A DNA stretch of 47,659 bases from Alphaproteobacteria bacterium (GTDB taxonomy: Bacteria > Pseudomonadota > Alphaproteobacteria > Caulobacterales > Aquidulcibacteraceae): assembly GCA_027488965.1 (NCBI GenBank), contig JAIYAO010000176.1, positions 1 through 47,659 of the forward strand. Reading direction: 5' to 3'. The notes under the pieces are model-generated. The model ran no database searches. It saw only the letters and a program-made list of their open reading frames with translations, and was not told the origin of the DNA. Below, piece after piece: positions 25,061 to 33,310 of the stretch. The translations under genes and the position numbers were made by a program. How positions within the stretch are numbered: position 1 is the first letter of the stretch; each line of letters starts with the position of its first letter.

Positions 25061-25137
25061 GGTGGCGTAGCTCAGTTGGTTAGAGCGTGGGATTCATAAC
25101 CCCAAGGTCGGTGGTTCAATTCCACCCGCCACCACCA
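25061..25137 (+). tRNA. tRNA-Met (CAT), elongator type
   Basis: A 77-base cloverleaf with encoded CCA. The acceptor stem GGTGGCG (25061-25067) pairs with CGCCACC (25127-25133); A is the discriminator. The D arm contains GCTCAGTTGGTTAGAGC, the anticodon loop contains TTCATAA, and the T arm contains GGTGGTTCAATTCCACC. The complete acceptor pairing argues against an initiator tRNA. A 6-bp hairpin, CCGACG/CGTCGG, at 25154-25171 may help end the transcript. The recombinase cassette begins about 200 bases further on. Confidence 0.96.
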
Positions 25138-25343
25138 CACAGTCCCGCCCGAGCCGACGACTTCCCGTCGGACCGGGGAAATCGCCGGTTTGCGGGGCTT
25201 TTCGTGGTCTGGCGCCTTCGCAGAGAGATCTCTGCCCGCCGGTTTCGGCCTGACCCGGGCCCATATCTCTCGGGGCTGTTTTTGACCTTTGGGTCGGTTT
25301 GCCAGAGACCTGTTCGCTCTTGAGGGCGACCGGCGGGCAGGCG

Positions 25344-26933
25344 TCAGGCGAAGGCTGAGAAGAGGGTCCGCTGCTCGGCCCAGGCGTGGGGCAGGGCCCG
25401 GTTGATCAGGGCCGCGAGGGTGAGGCGCGCCGGCTGACGGCCGTCAAGAATGGCCTCGACCAGATCAGGGGCCAGGTAGGCGAGCGGGAGGATCTGGCCC
25501 GCATAGATCGAGGAGACGCCATCGCGATCCGCGAGCGCCTGCAATGAGGAGGCGTCGCCCTCCGCAAGCGCACGGACCCAGACTCGCGCGATCACGACCG
25601 CGCGCACGAGGGCGCGATCCATGCGGCCCTCACTTGGCGCGGCGCCGACGATGGACTTCGAGTTCAAAGGCGCCGACAAATCGATCTGCGCCCCGATACG
25701 CACGGTCTCGTCCTGCTGAGCTAGCACCACTCCTGCAGACGCCTCCGCCCGCACATCGATCGCCTCTTTCGCTGCATCGATCTTGAGGCACCCTGCGCCG
25801 AGAACGACCCGATGGATCGCCGGGAATACGCGATCCCTCACCGAAGCATCGGGAAGCCATGATCGAGAAAGCATCGACGACACGAGATCGAGGATGGCGC
25901 CCTCTAGCCGCGGAGCGGACACGCGCGGCAGACTGCCCTTTGCTCTGCGCGTCGCGCAGGCTGTCGAGACATAGTAGTGATAGCGCCGGGCGCCCTTGTT
26001 GCCGTGCGCGCGCGTCATCGGCGTACCCAGATCGTCGAAGAGCTTGCCCAGGAGCGGCGCGCCGGCGCCGCGGACCGGCTTGCCCGGAAGCGGCGGCGCT
26101 CCAACCTTCAGCTTCGCCTGAACGGCCCCAAAGGTCTCGGCATCCACAATGGCGGCGTGTTGTCCGGGATACACGCGCCCGCGATGCACGACCTCGCCGA
26201 GGTAGAGCCGGCTCTTCAGAATGTGGAAGAGCGCGCCATGTGTGAAAGCGCATCCCCCGCGGACGCGCCCGGTGCTGCTGACCCATCGTTTCGAGTGGAT
26301 GCCCTCCGCCGCCAAGGCGTCTCGCAGATCCATCACGCTCCGGACCTCGAGGTATCGACGGTATATGTCCCGGACGGTTTCTGCTTCCGCCGCGTTGATG
26401 TGCAGCGCGCGCTCCCGGATGTCATAGCCGAGCGGGGGATTCCCGCCCATCCACATCCCTTTGGCCTTGGAGGCGGCGATCTTGTCGCGGATGCGCTCGC
26501 CGGTGACCTCGCGCTCGAACTGCGCGAAAGAGAGCAGCATGTTGAGGGTGAGCCGGCCCATGCTGGTGGTGGTGTTGAAGGCCTGGGTCACCGACACAAA
26601 GGATGCGCCGGCGGCGTCAAACACGTCGACGATCTTGGCGAAATCCGACAAGGAGCGCGTCAGGCGGTCCACCTTGTAGACCACGACAACGTCCACGCGC
26701 TTGGCCTCAATGTCCCGCATCAGCGCATGAAGTCCCGGTCGCTCCATCGAGCCGCCGGAAAAGCCGCCATCGTCATAGAGCATCTTGACCCGTTCCCAGC
26801 CCTCGCCAGCCTGGGAGAGAATGTAGGCGCCGCAAGCCTCGCGCTGGGCGTCGAGGGAATTGAAGTCCTGATCGAGGCCTTCGCTGGACGACTTGCGGGT
26901 GTAGATCGCGCAGCGCAGCTTGCGGGCGCTCAT
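25344..26933 (-). CDS. large serine recombinase
   Basis: 529 residues from the ATG at 26933. The resolvase domain (about 1-150) contains the catalytic Ser15 in AIYTRKSSSEG, then SLDAQREAC, YDDGGFSGGSMERPGL, and VVYKVDRLTRSLSDF. The recombinase domain (about 165-280) contains PPLGYDIRE and GGCAFTHGALFHILKSRLYLGEV. A further 250 residues include a degenerate zinc-ribbon region (YYVSTACATRRAKG) and a helical tail. Such enzymes cut and rejoin DNA at att sites. It overlaps the DUF2924 gene by 4 bases (ATGA) as the last gene of a four-gene operon. Confidence 0.95.
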   Translation of the reverse strand: MSARKLRCAIYTRKSSSEGLDQDFNSLDAQREACGAYILSQAGEGWERVKMLYDDGGFSGGSMERPGLHALMRDIEAKRVDVVVVYKVDRLTRSLSDFAKIVDVFDAAGASFVSVTQAFNTTTSMGRLTLNMLLSFAQFEREVTGERIRDKIAASKAKGMWMGGNPPLGYDIRERALHINAAEAETVRDIYRRYLEVRSVMDLRDALAAEGIHSKRWVSSTGRVRGGCAFTHGALFHILKSRLYLGEVVHRGRVYPGQHAAIVDAETFGAVQAKLKVGAPPLPGKPVRGAGAPLLGKLFDDLGTPMTRAHGNKGARRYHYYVSTACATRRAKGSLPRVSAPRLEGAILDLVSSMLSRSWLPDASVRDRVFPAIHRVVLGAGCLKIDAAKEAIDVRAEASAGVVLAQQDETVRIGAQIDLSAPLNSKSIVGAAPSEGRMDRALVRAVVIARVWVRALAEGDASSLQALADRDGVSSIYAGQILPLAYLAPDLVEAILDGRQPARLTLAALINRALPHAWAEQRTLFSAFA

Positions 26934-27361
26934 GACGCGATTCCGAAGAAGCGCGGCCCGCTCTGGTGCGTCCCGGAGATCGCCTTCGCGACCTGCGTCA
27001 GGGAGGGATAGGTGATCTCGCCGTACTGGAACCCCTCGGGGGTGACGAGCACCACGTGGCGGACGCCGTTCCATTCGCGCACAAGCGCGCTGCCGATGCT
27101 CGCGGCGGGGCGGGGCGCGGGGTCAAAAGCGGGGTCAGCAGCGAACTTCGCGGCGAGCGCTGAGAGACGGCGTTTCACTGCCGGACGCACGTCTCCGAAC
27201 TGCTGCACCTGTATCCGGAAGAGGAAAGCCCGCATTAGAAGATCGCGTGACCGGAATGCGGGTGGTTCATCGCTGAATCGTGCGCGCCACGCTGTTCGTA
27301 GGGCGACGACAGAAAGCGGGGATAGTCGATTTATCTCCTGGGCGATCATGGCGTCGGTCAC
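26930..27361 (-). CDS. DUF2924 family protein
   Basis: 143 residues matching DUF2924: the N-terminal EINRLSPLSVVALRTAWRARFSDEPPAFRSRDLLMRAFLFRIQ and the C-terminal GSALVREWNGVRHVVLVTPEGFQYGEITYPSLTQVAKAISGTHQSGPRFFGI. The family is usually encoded beside large serine recombinases in alphaproteobacteria, and its C-terminus resembles a DNA-binding or recombinase-accessory fold. Four-base overlaps on both sides (ATGA) bind it to the 66-aa gene and the recombinase. Confidence 0.9.
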   Translation of the reverse strand: MTDAMIAQEINRLSPLSVVALRTAWRARFSDEPPAFRSRDLLMRAFLFRIQVQQFGDVRPAVKRRLSALAAKFAADPAFDPAPRPAASIGSALVREWNGVRHVVLVTPEGFQYGEITYPSLTQVAKAISGTHQSGPRFFGIAS

Positions 27362-27558
27362 GACTCACCCCGCGTGCGTCCACGCAGGAGCCGGGCTGCG
27401 GCTGCCAGCACGGCGAGTTCTTCCGAAAGGCGCACGATCCGGCCAGCGACGCGCGCATCCGCGCGCCGCTGGCCAGCCACAACGAGGTTGTGCATCGTTT
27501 CGGCGCGCTCGACCATCGCCTGCCAGAGGACGCCGACGGCGTCTGAGCGCGCCGTCAC
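27358..27558 (-). CDS. 66-aa protein of the recombinase cassette
   Basis: A short gene starting with GTG at 27558, which overlaps the DUF3489 stop (GTGA), and ending in TGA that overlaps the DUF2924 start (ATGA). The product is helical and charged: VLWQAMVERAETMHNLVVAGQRRADARVAGRIVRLSEEL. The family is not recognised. The double overlap shows it belongs to the operon and is translated with its neighbours. Confidence 0.7.
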   Translation of the reverse strand: MTARSDAVGVLWQAMVERAETMHNLVVAGQRRADARVAGRIVRLSEELAVLAAAARLLRGRTRGES

Positions 27559-27875
27559 CGGCCCGCCTCGAGGCGATAGCGCCGCTCGCCGTACGATTTC
27601 ACCGACGTGACGACATGACCGCGCTTCTTCAGCGCACCCGCCAGCGCACCTCGCACCGAATGGGCCTGCCAGCCGGTGGCTTCCATCATGTCCGGCACAG
27701 TGACCCCGCGACGGGTGCGCAAGAGCGCGATCAGGGCGTCCAGCTTGGTGGCGGCCTTTGTAGCGACCGCAGGGGCTTCCGAGGTCTTCGCGCGGGGGTT
27801 GCGGAGGGGCGTCTGCCGGCGTGCGACAGTCTTGGTCCTCTTGCGAGGGGCGGGGGCGGGAGATTTCTTGGCCAT
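27555..27875 (-). CDS. DUF3489 family protein
   Basis: 106 residues with a basic disordered N-terminus (KKSPAPAPRKRTKTVARR) and a C-terminal winged-helix-like DUF3489 domain, TKLDALIALLRTRRGVTVPDMMEATGWQAHSVRGALAGALKKRGHVVTS. Such proteins are small DNA-binding partners of serine recombinases. It is the first gene of the four-gene operon; its promoter should lie upstream of 27875. Confidence 0.88.
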   Translation of the reverse strand: MAKKSPAPAPRKRTKTVARRQTPLRNPRAKTSEAPAVATKAATKLDALIALLRTRRGVTVPDMMEATGWQAHSVRGALAGALKKRGHVVTSVKSYGERRYRLEAGR

Positions 27876-28126
27876 CGAGTTGAGGTGCTCCGGAGGGACC
27901 TGCGCCCAGCGCGCCGTCCCACGACCTCAAGCCCGGCGTCCGGGCGATTTCTGTGGGCCCGTCTCGCGGGGGCCGGAGGGGCACTACCGCTCCGTTTCGG
28001 GGGGTAGCCCAGCCGGAAATGCTAGAGAATCGGTTCCGCCGGTAGGGTCAGTTGCGGGGCAATTTGAGACTATCCGCACGAGCAACTACGATCTGATAAC
28101 GGACGTTGTGCACTCGGGCGTGCGCG

Positions 28127-28495
28127 CTACGGTGCTGGCTGCGTTGCCTGCGGCTGGCTGGTGACCGCGGGCGTACTGCTGCCCGCAGGCACTTGCACAA
28201 CCACAGTCGCCGGTGGCATTGCAACGGGCTCCACAAGCTGCACTTGAAGCGCGCTCTGCGATGGCTTTGTCGGCCCTATCGCAAGGCTGGCAACGCAAAG
28301 GACTAAAAGCCAATCGAGCAACCATTTCAGTGCTTGAGAAAGAAGTTGCTGGGCGGGTTGAAGGTACCGCAACTTGTCGGCCGTCTTGGCGGCGATGAGA
28401 TAGGTTTCGCTGACGAGATTCCGGAAATACTGTTGCTTCAGGTCGCTGCGGACGGTTCCCGTCCCGGAAGCTGGCACCGTAGCCCAGTTGTTCAT
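28127..28495 (-). CDS. small hypothetical membrane protein
   Basis: 122 residues with one hydrophobic helix, WLLDWLLVLCVASLAIG (about 60-76), and a Pro/Val/Gln-rich tail (PATVVVQVPAGSSTPAVTSQPQATQPAP). The DNA is less GC-rich than its neighbours. No clear ribosome site is seen. The family is not recognised. Confidence 0.42.
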   Translation of the reverse strand: MNNWATVPASGTGTVRSDLKQQYFRNLVSETYLIAAKTADKLRYLQPAQQLLSQALKWLLDWLLVLCVASLAIGPTKPSQSALQVQLVEPVAMPPATVVVQVPAGSSTPAVTSQPQATQPAP

Positions 28496-28528
28496 CCAAA
28501 CGCGCGGCCGCGCCCGGATGATGCCCGC

Positions 28529-28927
28529 CTAAAAGAGAAGTGACTTAGGGGGACTGTCGCTAGGAGAGATCTTGTCGTGGGCTGGGTACTTGAAGCGCGT
28601 GCGCGTGGCGTGAAAGATGACCAACGCGCCGAGCAAGGCGGTCACAATGAACGCCGCAAAGCAGAGGTACGTCACAAGGATTGCGCCTGAGCCCAGATCC
28701 AGCTGAAGAGCGCCAATCGGATAGTTGTCCTGAAAGCGTGTGAAGAGCACGCCTGCGAATGCGCTGAGGAACGTCGTGACCGTTAGGAGACTATTGGCCC
28801 GGCAGAGGCGGCATAACCTCCGTGTTTTGAGACGCGACAATACGCCAACCTTCGTCCTGCTTTTCCACCACCCACGTGAAAATCCCTCGGCGAGGGGTTC
28901 CGTGTTTGACGTGGCGCACTTTGTCAC
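28529..28927 (-). CDS. hypothetical membrane protein (start uncertain)
   Basis: 132 residues in the longest form. Hydrophobic stretches at LLTVTTFLSAFAGVLF and AILVTYLCFAAFIVTALLGALVIF look like two membrane helices. The N-terminal 45 residues overlap the preceding secreted protein gene and are probably not coding, so the true start may lie near 28790 at a weak codon. The family is not recognised. Confidence 0.4.
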   Translation of the reverse strand: MTKCATSNTEPLAEGFSRGWWKSRTKVGVLSRLKTRRLCRLCRANSLLTVTTFLSAFAGVLFTRFQDNYPIGALQLDLGSGAILVTYLCFAAFIVTALLGALVIFHATRTRFKYPAHDKISPSDSPPKSLLF

Positions 28928-29306
28928 CCGTCGTTTCCCAAACCACCTGAGCGACTGCGACGTCGGGTTTCAGAAAACGAATGACATCGACCCGGCGGTT
29001 ACTCCAGACGCTGTCCTTGAATGCGGTTTTCAGGATCACCGCGTGCCCAGCCTCGAAGGCCGCTCGCCCGCCCCGCCCGAGGCCCGGCGTGTCAGGTCCG
29101 AGAACCGATACGAAGGTTACGTTCGTATCCATTATCGCAGCCAGTCCCGCAGCATCACGCCGATTCCACGCGTCCTGCCAAGCCGATGCCAGAGCCACGA
29201 TAGCGGCTTCATCTGCTGATCTTTCGGTCGCCTCGTCCGCCTTCAATGGATGAGCGAGTACTGCGAACGCCGCGATCAAAACGAACACGAACTTCACAAG
29301 GGCCAC
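28791..29306 (-). CDS. secreted SnoaL/DUF4440-like protein
   Basis: 171 residues from a GTG at 29306 that has AGGAG six bases upstream. A signal peptide (VKFVFVLIAAFAVLAHPLKA) precedes an NTF2-like domain. This shows DEAAIVALASAWQDAWNRRDAAGLAAIMDTNVTFVSVLG, typical of the SgcJ/EcaC and DUF4440 group, and a C-terminal strand GIFTWVVEKQDEGWRIVASQNTEVMP. Such domains bind small hydrophobic ligands or act as isomerases. A periplasmic location is an inference from the signal. Confidence 0.78.
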   Translation of the reverse strand: MALVKFVFVLIAAFAVLAHPLKADEATERSADEAAIVALASAWQDAWNRRDAAGLAAIMDTNVTFVSVLGPDTPGLGRGGRAAFEAGHAVILKTAFKDSVWSNRRVDVIRFLKPDVAVAQVVWETTGDKVRHVKHGTPRRGIFTWVVEKQDEGWRIVASQNTEVMPPLPGQ

Positions 29307-29470
29307 GGCGATCTCCTGACTATCGACGGCAGGCGCCGAAAATGAATGCAATCTCTGCTCCGGTCCAGCCCGCGCTGCGATGACACCCCCATGCTAGAGC
29401 GCCGACCGGGTCAGATAAGTCATAGGCTGGTAAGGCAAGTGCTCGACACACGCGCGGCGTGACGGTTCAG

Positions 29471-29499
29471 TGACGTCCGAGGTCCGTTTGCGGACGTCA
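29471..29499. repeat. perfect 9-bp inverted repeat
   Basis: TGACGTCCG (29471-29479) and CGGACGTCA (29491-29499) flank an 11-base spacer. It could be a terminator stem for a transcript from the left, but it lacks a T tract; an operator for an unseen regulator is also possible. Confidence 0.5.
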
Positions 29500-29690
29500 A
29501 GCTGACGGGGTCTGTTTTGGGGATCTTCCGGTCCTGGGATGCCCCACCGTTACCAATGGCTGGGTAGGGGTGGGTAGCGGTCAGACCGCCCCAAGGTTAC
29601 GGTCGCCCGTCACTGGCCCTTTCGCGTCATTCACGCGGCGCAAAGGAAAGGCGCCGGGACCTATACTGCCTACCGACATCTTTCGCCCAC

Positions 29691-29718
29691 TTGTAAATAA
29701 CTGACCGGTTAGTTATAT
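29691..29718 (+). promoter_or_regulatory. promoter with TetR operator
   Basis: TTGTAA (29691-29696) and TTATAT (29713-29718) are 16 bases apart. In the spacer lies the near-palindrome TAACTGACCGGTTAGTTA (29698-29715), the usual form of a TetR-family operator. A bound repressor would cover the promoter. The TetR start codon follows 8 bases later, so autorepression of the whole operon is expected. Confidence 0.7.
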
Positions 29719-29725
29719 CGGTGCG

Positions 29726-30361
29726 ATGTCTACCGAGCCCGCCCGCCGCTGGTCCCGTCGTTCTGATGCGCGCCCGGATGAAATCCTGGACGCGGCGCTC
29801 GAGGAATTCGAGGCCGCCGGGTTCGACAGTGCCCGCATGGAGGACGTCGCGCGCCGGGCCGGGATCTCCAAGGCCGGCGTCTACCTCTACTTCGACAGCA
29901 AGGAAGCGCTGCTGAAGGCGCTGATCCGCAGGGAGATCACGCCTGTCGCCGCCCGGGTGGAGGTGCTTGCGAAGGCCGGCGAGGCGGATCCGGCCGTCGC
30001 GCTGAAACGCATTTCCGGCGTGGCGCTCTTGCTGCTCGCGCAGCCGCGCATTTTTGCGATTCCGCGCCTGGTCATCTCGATTTCGCAGCGCTTCCCGGAC
30101 ATCGCCGCCCTTTACCGAACCGAGGTGCTGGACCGTCTGCGCGCCGCCCTGACCGGCCTTATCCGCAGCGGCATCGCGCTCGGGCAGTTCCGCGCCGACA
30201 TCGATCCGGAACTGGCGATCCGCACCATCGCAGGTCCGATCATGTTTGAAGCCTTGTGGCGCAATGTGCTCAGTGGCGCACCGGCCATTGCCGATCCGGT
30301 GGAGTTTGCACGGCGGCACATTGACTATGTCCTCCATGGCATCGCGGCGCTGCGGCCATGA
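29726..30361 (+). CDS. TetR/AcrR family regulator of the efflux operon
   Basis: 211 residues. The N-terminal HTH (about 15-62) contains ILDAALEEFEAAGFDSARMEDVARRAGISKAGVYLYFDSKEALL. The C-terminal ligand domain belongs to the common TetR_C group. The start ATG lies within 11 bases of the operator palindrome, and the stop overlaps the next ATG (ATGA), so it is the first gene of the efflux operon and probably its local repressor. Confidence 0.92.
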   Translation: MSTEPARRWSRRSDARPDEILDAALEEFEAAGFDSARMEDVARRAGISKAGVYLYFDSKEALLKALIRREITPVAARVEVLAKAGEADPAVALKRISGVALLLLAQPRIFAIPRLVISISQRFPDIAALYRTEVLDRLRAALTGLIRSGIALGQFRADIDPELAIRTIAGPIMFEALWRNVLSGAPAIADPVEFARRHIDYVLHGIAALRP

Positions 30362-31245
30362 AGAAAGCCATCCTCCTGGTCGCGGCCTGCGCGCTCACCG
30401 GCTGCACAAAGCCGCCGAGCGATACGATGCAGGGCTACGGCGAAGCGCAGTACGTCTATGTGGCAGCCGAGGATCCCGGACGCCTGTCGCAACTGCTCGT
30501 GAAGGAAGGTGACACCGTCGCCGGCGGCGCGCCGCTCTTCCGGCTCGATCCCGCACGTCAGAGAATCACCGCCGAAGGCGCTGGCGCAGCCGCGTCCGCC
30601 GCCGCCGCCCGCACGTCCGGTAACGGCGCCTTCGTGGAAGCGCTGCGCGCGGCGCAGGCCAATGCCGCGCTCGCGAACGCCACCTATGCGCGCTCGCAAA
30701 CGCTGCACGCGAAAGGCTTCGTCGCGCAGGCGCGCCTCGACATCGACGCCGCCGCGCTGCGTGTGGCGAACGCCTCCGTCGCGGAAGCGCGCGCCAACCT
30801 GAACGCCGCACTGCGCGAGAACGGCGCACCGGAAGCAGATGCACGACTGGCGCGTCGCCGGGTCCGCGATCTTGAGGTCACCGCGCCAACGGGCGGCCGC
30901 GTCGAGCGCGTCTATCATCGCGCGGGCGAGGTGCTCGGCGTCGGCGCGCCGGTGCTGGCCTTGCTGCCCGAGGGCGGGATGAAACTCCGCTTCTTTGCGC
31001 CGGAACGCCTGCTGTCGGCGCTGCGCAGCGGCGGCGGCGTTTCGATCCGTTGCGATGGATGCCCGCCGAACCTCAAGGGCCGCATCACCTATGTCGCCAC
31101 CGAGCCCCAGTTCACGCCGCCGGTGATTTACAGCCTTGAGCAGCGCGACAAGCTCGTCTTCCTTGTCGAAGCGACGCCGGATGATGCAACGCACATCCGT
31201 CCTGGACTGCCCGTGGACGTCACCCTCAACCGCGCACGCGAATGA
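30358..31245 (+). CDS. HlyD-family periplasmic adaptor lipoprotein
   Basis: 295 residues with a lipobox LTGC (Cys16). The lipoyl-like half (YVYVAAEDPGRLSQLLVKEGDTVAGGAPLFRLD), a long helical hairpin rich in Ala, and the return segment VTAPTGGRVERVYHRAGEVLGVGAPVLALLPEG are those of membrane fusion proteins of YbhG type. It would bridge the ABC-2 permease to an outer-membrane channel. It is coupled by ATGA overlaps to the genes on both sides. Confidence 0.92.
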   Translation: MKKAILLVAACALTGCTKPPSDTMQGYGEAQYVYVAAEDPGRLSQLLVKEGDTVAGGAPLFRLDPARQRITAEGAGAAASAAAARTSGNGAFVEALRAAQANAALANATYARSQTLHAKGFVAQARLDIDAAALRVANASVAEARANLNAALRENGAPEADARLARRRVRDLEVTAPTGGRVERVYHRAGEVLGVGAPVLALLPEGGMKLRFFAPERLLSALRSGGGVSIRCDGCPPNLKGRITYVATEPQFTPPVIYSLEQRDKLVFLVEATPDDATHIRPGLPVDVTLNRARE

Positions 31246-32165
31246 CCGGCGAGATCGTCATCGACGTCCACGGCCTCACCAAACGGTTCGGGGCGCTGAC
31301 GGCCGTCGAAAACGTGTCGCTCAAGGTGCCCCGGGGCGCGATCTACGGATTTCTCGGCCCCAACGGCTCCGGCAAGACCACGACCATCCGTATGGTGTGC
31401 GGCTTGCTCAAACCCGATGCGGGCAGCGGCCAGTGCCTCGGCTTCGACGTGCTGCGCGACAGCGCGCGCATCAAGGAACGCGTCGGCTACATGACGCAGC
31501 GGTTCTCGCTCTACGAGGACCTGTCGATCCGCGAGAATCTGGAATTCATCGGCCGCCTCTACGCGCTCGATGATCTCGCAACGCGGGTGGAGAAAGCGCT
31601 GGAAGACCTCGGTCTGCAGAGCCGCGCGAAGCAACTGGCGGGCACGTTGTCCGGCGGCTGGAAGCAGCGGCTGGCGCTGGCCGCGTGCATGATCCACGAA
31701 CCCGATCTCCTGCTGCTCGACGAGCCGACGGCCGGTGTCGATCCGAAGGCGCGGCGCGACTTCTGGGACCAGATCCGGCGTTATGCCGCTTCAGGCGTCA
31801 CCACGCTGGTTTCCACGCACTACATGGACGAGGCCGTGCAGTGCGATTCCATCGCCTACATCGCCTACGGCAAGATGCTCATCGACGCGCCGACACGGGA
31901 GATCCCGGCCCATGTCGGTCTCAAGGCGCGACGCGCGGTGGCGGACGATCTGGATGCGCTGGCAGCACACCTGCGGGGAAGCCCGGGCATCGACCTCGTC
32001 GCCCGCTTCGGCGCCGAGCTGCACGTCTGCGCGATGACGGATGAGGCCCTTGATCGTGCGATGGCGACCGCCGCAGGCATGCCGGGCTTTGGGGCGACGC
32101 GCATCGACGCGGGACTGGAAGAGATCTTCATCCACCTGATGGCACAGACCGAAGGCAAGGCCTGA
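31242..32165 (+). CDS. ABC transporter ATP-binding protein
   Basis: 307 residues. Walker A GPNGSGKTTT lies at 39-48, the signature LSGGWKQR near 137-144, Walker B LLLLDEPTAGVD near 157-168, and the H-loop STHYMDEA. The C-terminal ~90 residues form the extension usual for ABC-2 drug exporters of the YbhF type. YbhF itself is a tandem fusion; here a single ATPase domain is present. The ATGA overlap with the adaptor gene and the 2-base gap to the permease show one operon. Confidence 0.95.
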   Translation: MTGEIVIDVHGLTKRFGALTAVENVSLKVPRGAIYGFLGPNGSGKTTTIRMVCGLLKPDAGSGQCLGFDVLRDSARIKERVGYMTQRFSLYEDLSIRENLEFIGRLYALDDLATRVEKALEDLGLQSRAKQLAGTLSGGWKQRLALAACMIHEPDLLLLDEPTAGVDPKARRDFWDQIRRYAASGVTTLVSTHYMDEAVQCDSIAYIAYGKMLIDAPTREIPAHVGLKARRAVADDLDALAAHLRGSPGIDLVARFGAELHVCAMTDEALDRAMATAAGMPGFGATRIDAGLEEIFIHLMAQTEGKA

Positions 32166-32167
32166 CC

Positions 32168-33310
32168 GTGCCGGCGCAATCCTCCCTCTCCTGGTCGCGG
32201 GTGTTCGCGGTGTTCCTCAAGGAACTCGTGCAGATGCGGCGCGACCGCCTGACGTTCGCCATCATGATCGTGATGCCGGTGATGCAGCTCCTGCTGTTCG
32301 GCTACGCGATCAACACGGACCCGCGCCACATGCCGACGGTGGTGCAGGTGCGGGAGGAGGGCCCGCTGACGCGAAGCTTTCTCGCCAGCATCAAGGCGTC
32401 GACGTTCTTCGACATCGTCGCCGTCGCCCATCGCGACGATGAAGCTGACCGGCTCCTGCGCAGCGGCGACGCGATGTTCCTGATCGTCGTGCCGGAAGGT
32501 TTCGAAAGCCGCTTCGTGCGCGGCGAGCGGCCCCAGATCCTCATCGCCGCGGACGCCAGCGATCCTGTGGCCACTGGCGCCGCTGTGCCGGCGGTGGAAC
32601 AGATCGCCGCGCGCGCCTTCGCGCCGGACCTGGAGGGCGCGCTTTCCTACCTCAGCGCCGGGCCAGCGCCCTATGAGGTCGTCGCGCACCGGCGCTATAA
32701 TCCCGCCGGCATTACCGCGTTCAACATCGTGCCCGCGCTGCTGGGCGTCATCCTCACCATGACCATGGTGATGGTGACCTCCATCGCGCTCACGCGCGAA
32801 AGCGAGCGCGGCACGATGGAGACGTTGCTCGCGACGCCGGTCCGGCCCGTGGAGGTAATGATCGGCAAGACGACGCCCTACATTATCGTAGGCGCCATCC
32901 AGGTCGTTATGGTGATGGCGGCGGCGCGGCTGTTGTTCCACGTCCCGTTCACGGGATCGCTTGGCGCCTTCATCGCCGGCGTCACCGTGTTCCTGTTCGC
33001 CAACCTGATGCTGGGCTACCTCATCTCCACCGTGGCGCGCACGCAGATGCAGGCGATGCAGATGACGTTCTTCATCTTCCTGCCGTCGATCCTGCTGTCA
33101 GGGTTCATGTTTCCCTATCGCGCGATGCCGCACTGGGCGCAGGCCATCGGCGAGGCGCTGCCGCTAACGCACTTCCTGCGGCTGGTGCGCAAGATCGTGC
33201 TCAAGGGCGGAGACCTCGCCGCCGTGTTCAGCGACCTGGTCCCGCTGACGGGGATTCTCGTCGCCTTGACAACGCTGGCGCTGCTGCGGTTCCGGCGTAC
33301 GCTGGACTAG
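32168..33310 (+). CDS. ABC-2 type permease (YbhS/YbhR-like)
   Basis: 380 residues from a GTG at 32168. One helix lies near the N-terminus (LTFAIMIVMPVMQLLLFGYAI), then a large periplasmic loop of about 130 residues, then five helices from about residue 180 on. The segment EGVLLT-like GTMETLLATPVRPVEVMIGKTTPYI and the GFMFPYRAMPHWAQAIGEALPLTHFL end are ABC-2 hallmarks. Only one permease gene is seen, so a homodimer is likely. No outer-membrane factor gene follows. Confidence 0.94.
   Translation: MPAQSSLSWSRVFAVFLKELVQMRRDRLTFAIMIVMPVMQLLLFGYAINTDPRHMPTVVQVREEGPLTRSFLASIKASTFFDIVAVAHRDDEADRLLRSGDAMFLIVVPEGFESRFVRGERPQILIAADASDPVATGAAVPAVEQIAARAFAPDLEGALSYLSAGPAPYEVVAHRRYNPAGITAFNIVPALLGVILTMTMVMVTSIALTRESERGTMETLLATPVRPVEVMIGKTTPYIIVGAIQVVMVMAAARLLFHVPFTGSLGAFIAGVTVFLFANLMLGYLISTVARTQMQAMQMTFFIFLPSILLSGFMFPYRAMPHWAQAIGEALPLTHFLRLVRKIVLKGGDLAAVFSDLVPLTGILVALTTLALLRFRRTLD

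Larger units (their letters stand above)
29307..29725. other. 419-base intergenic region with hairpin and TetR promoter
   Basis: No gene is seen. It contains a perfect 9-bp hairpin, TGACGTCCG/CGGACGTCA (29471-29499), and the promoter and operator of the efflux operon at 29691-29718. The rest is unremarkable. Confidence 0.5.

Noticed and set aside
25061-25137. tRNA-Met as the attachment site of the recombinase cassette
   Set aside because: No partial copy of the tRNA 3' end was found by eye on the far side of the cassette, and large serine recombinases rarely use tRNA genes.
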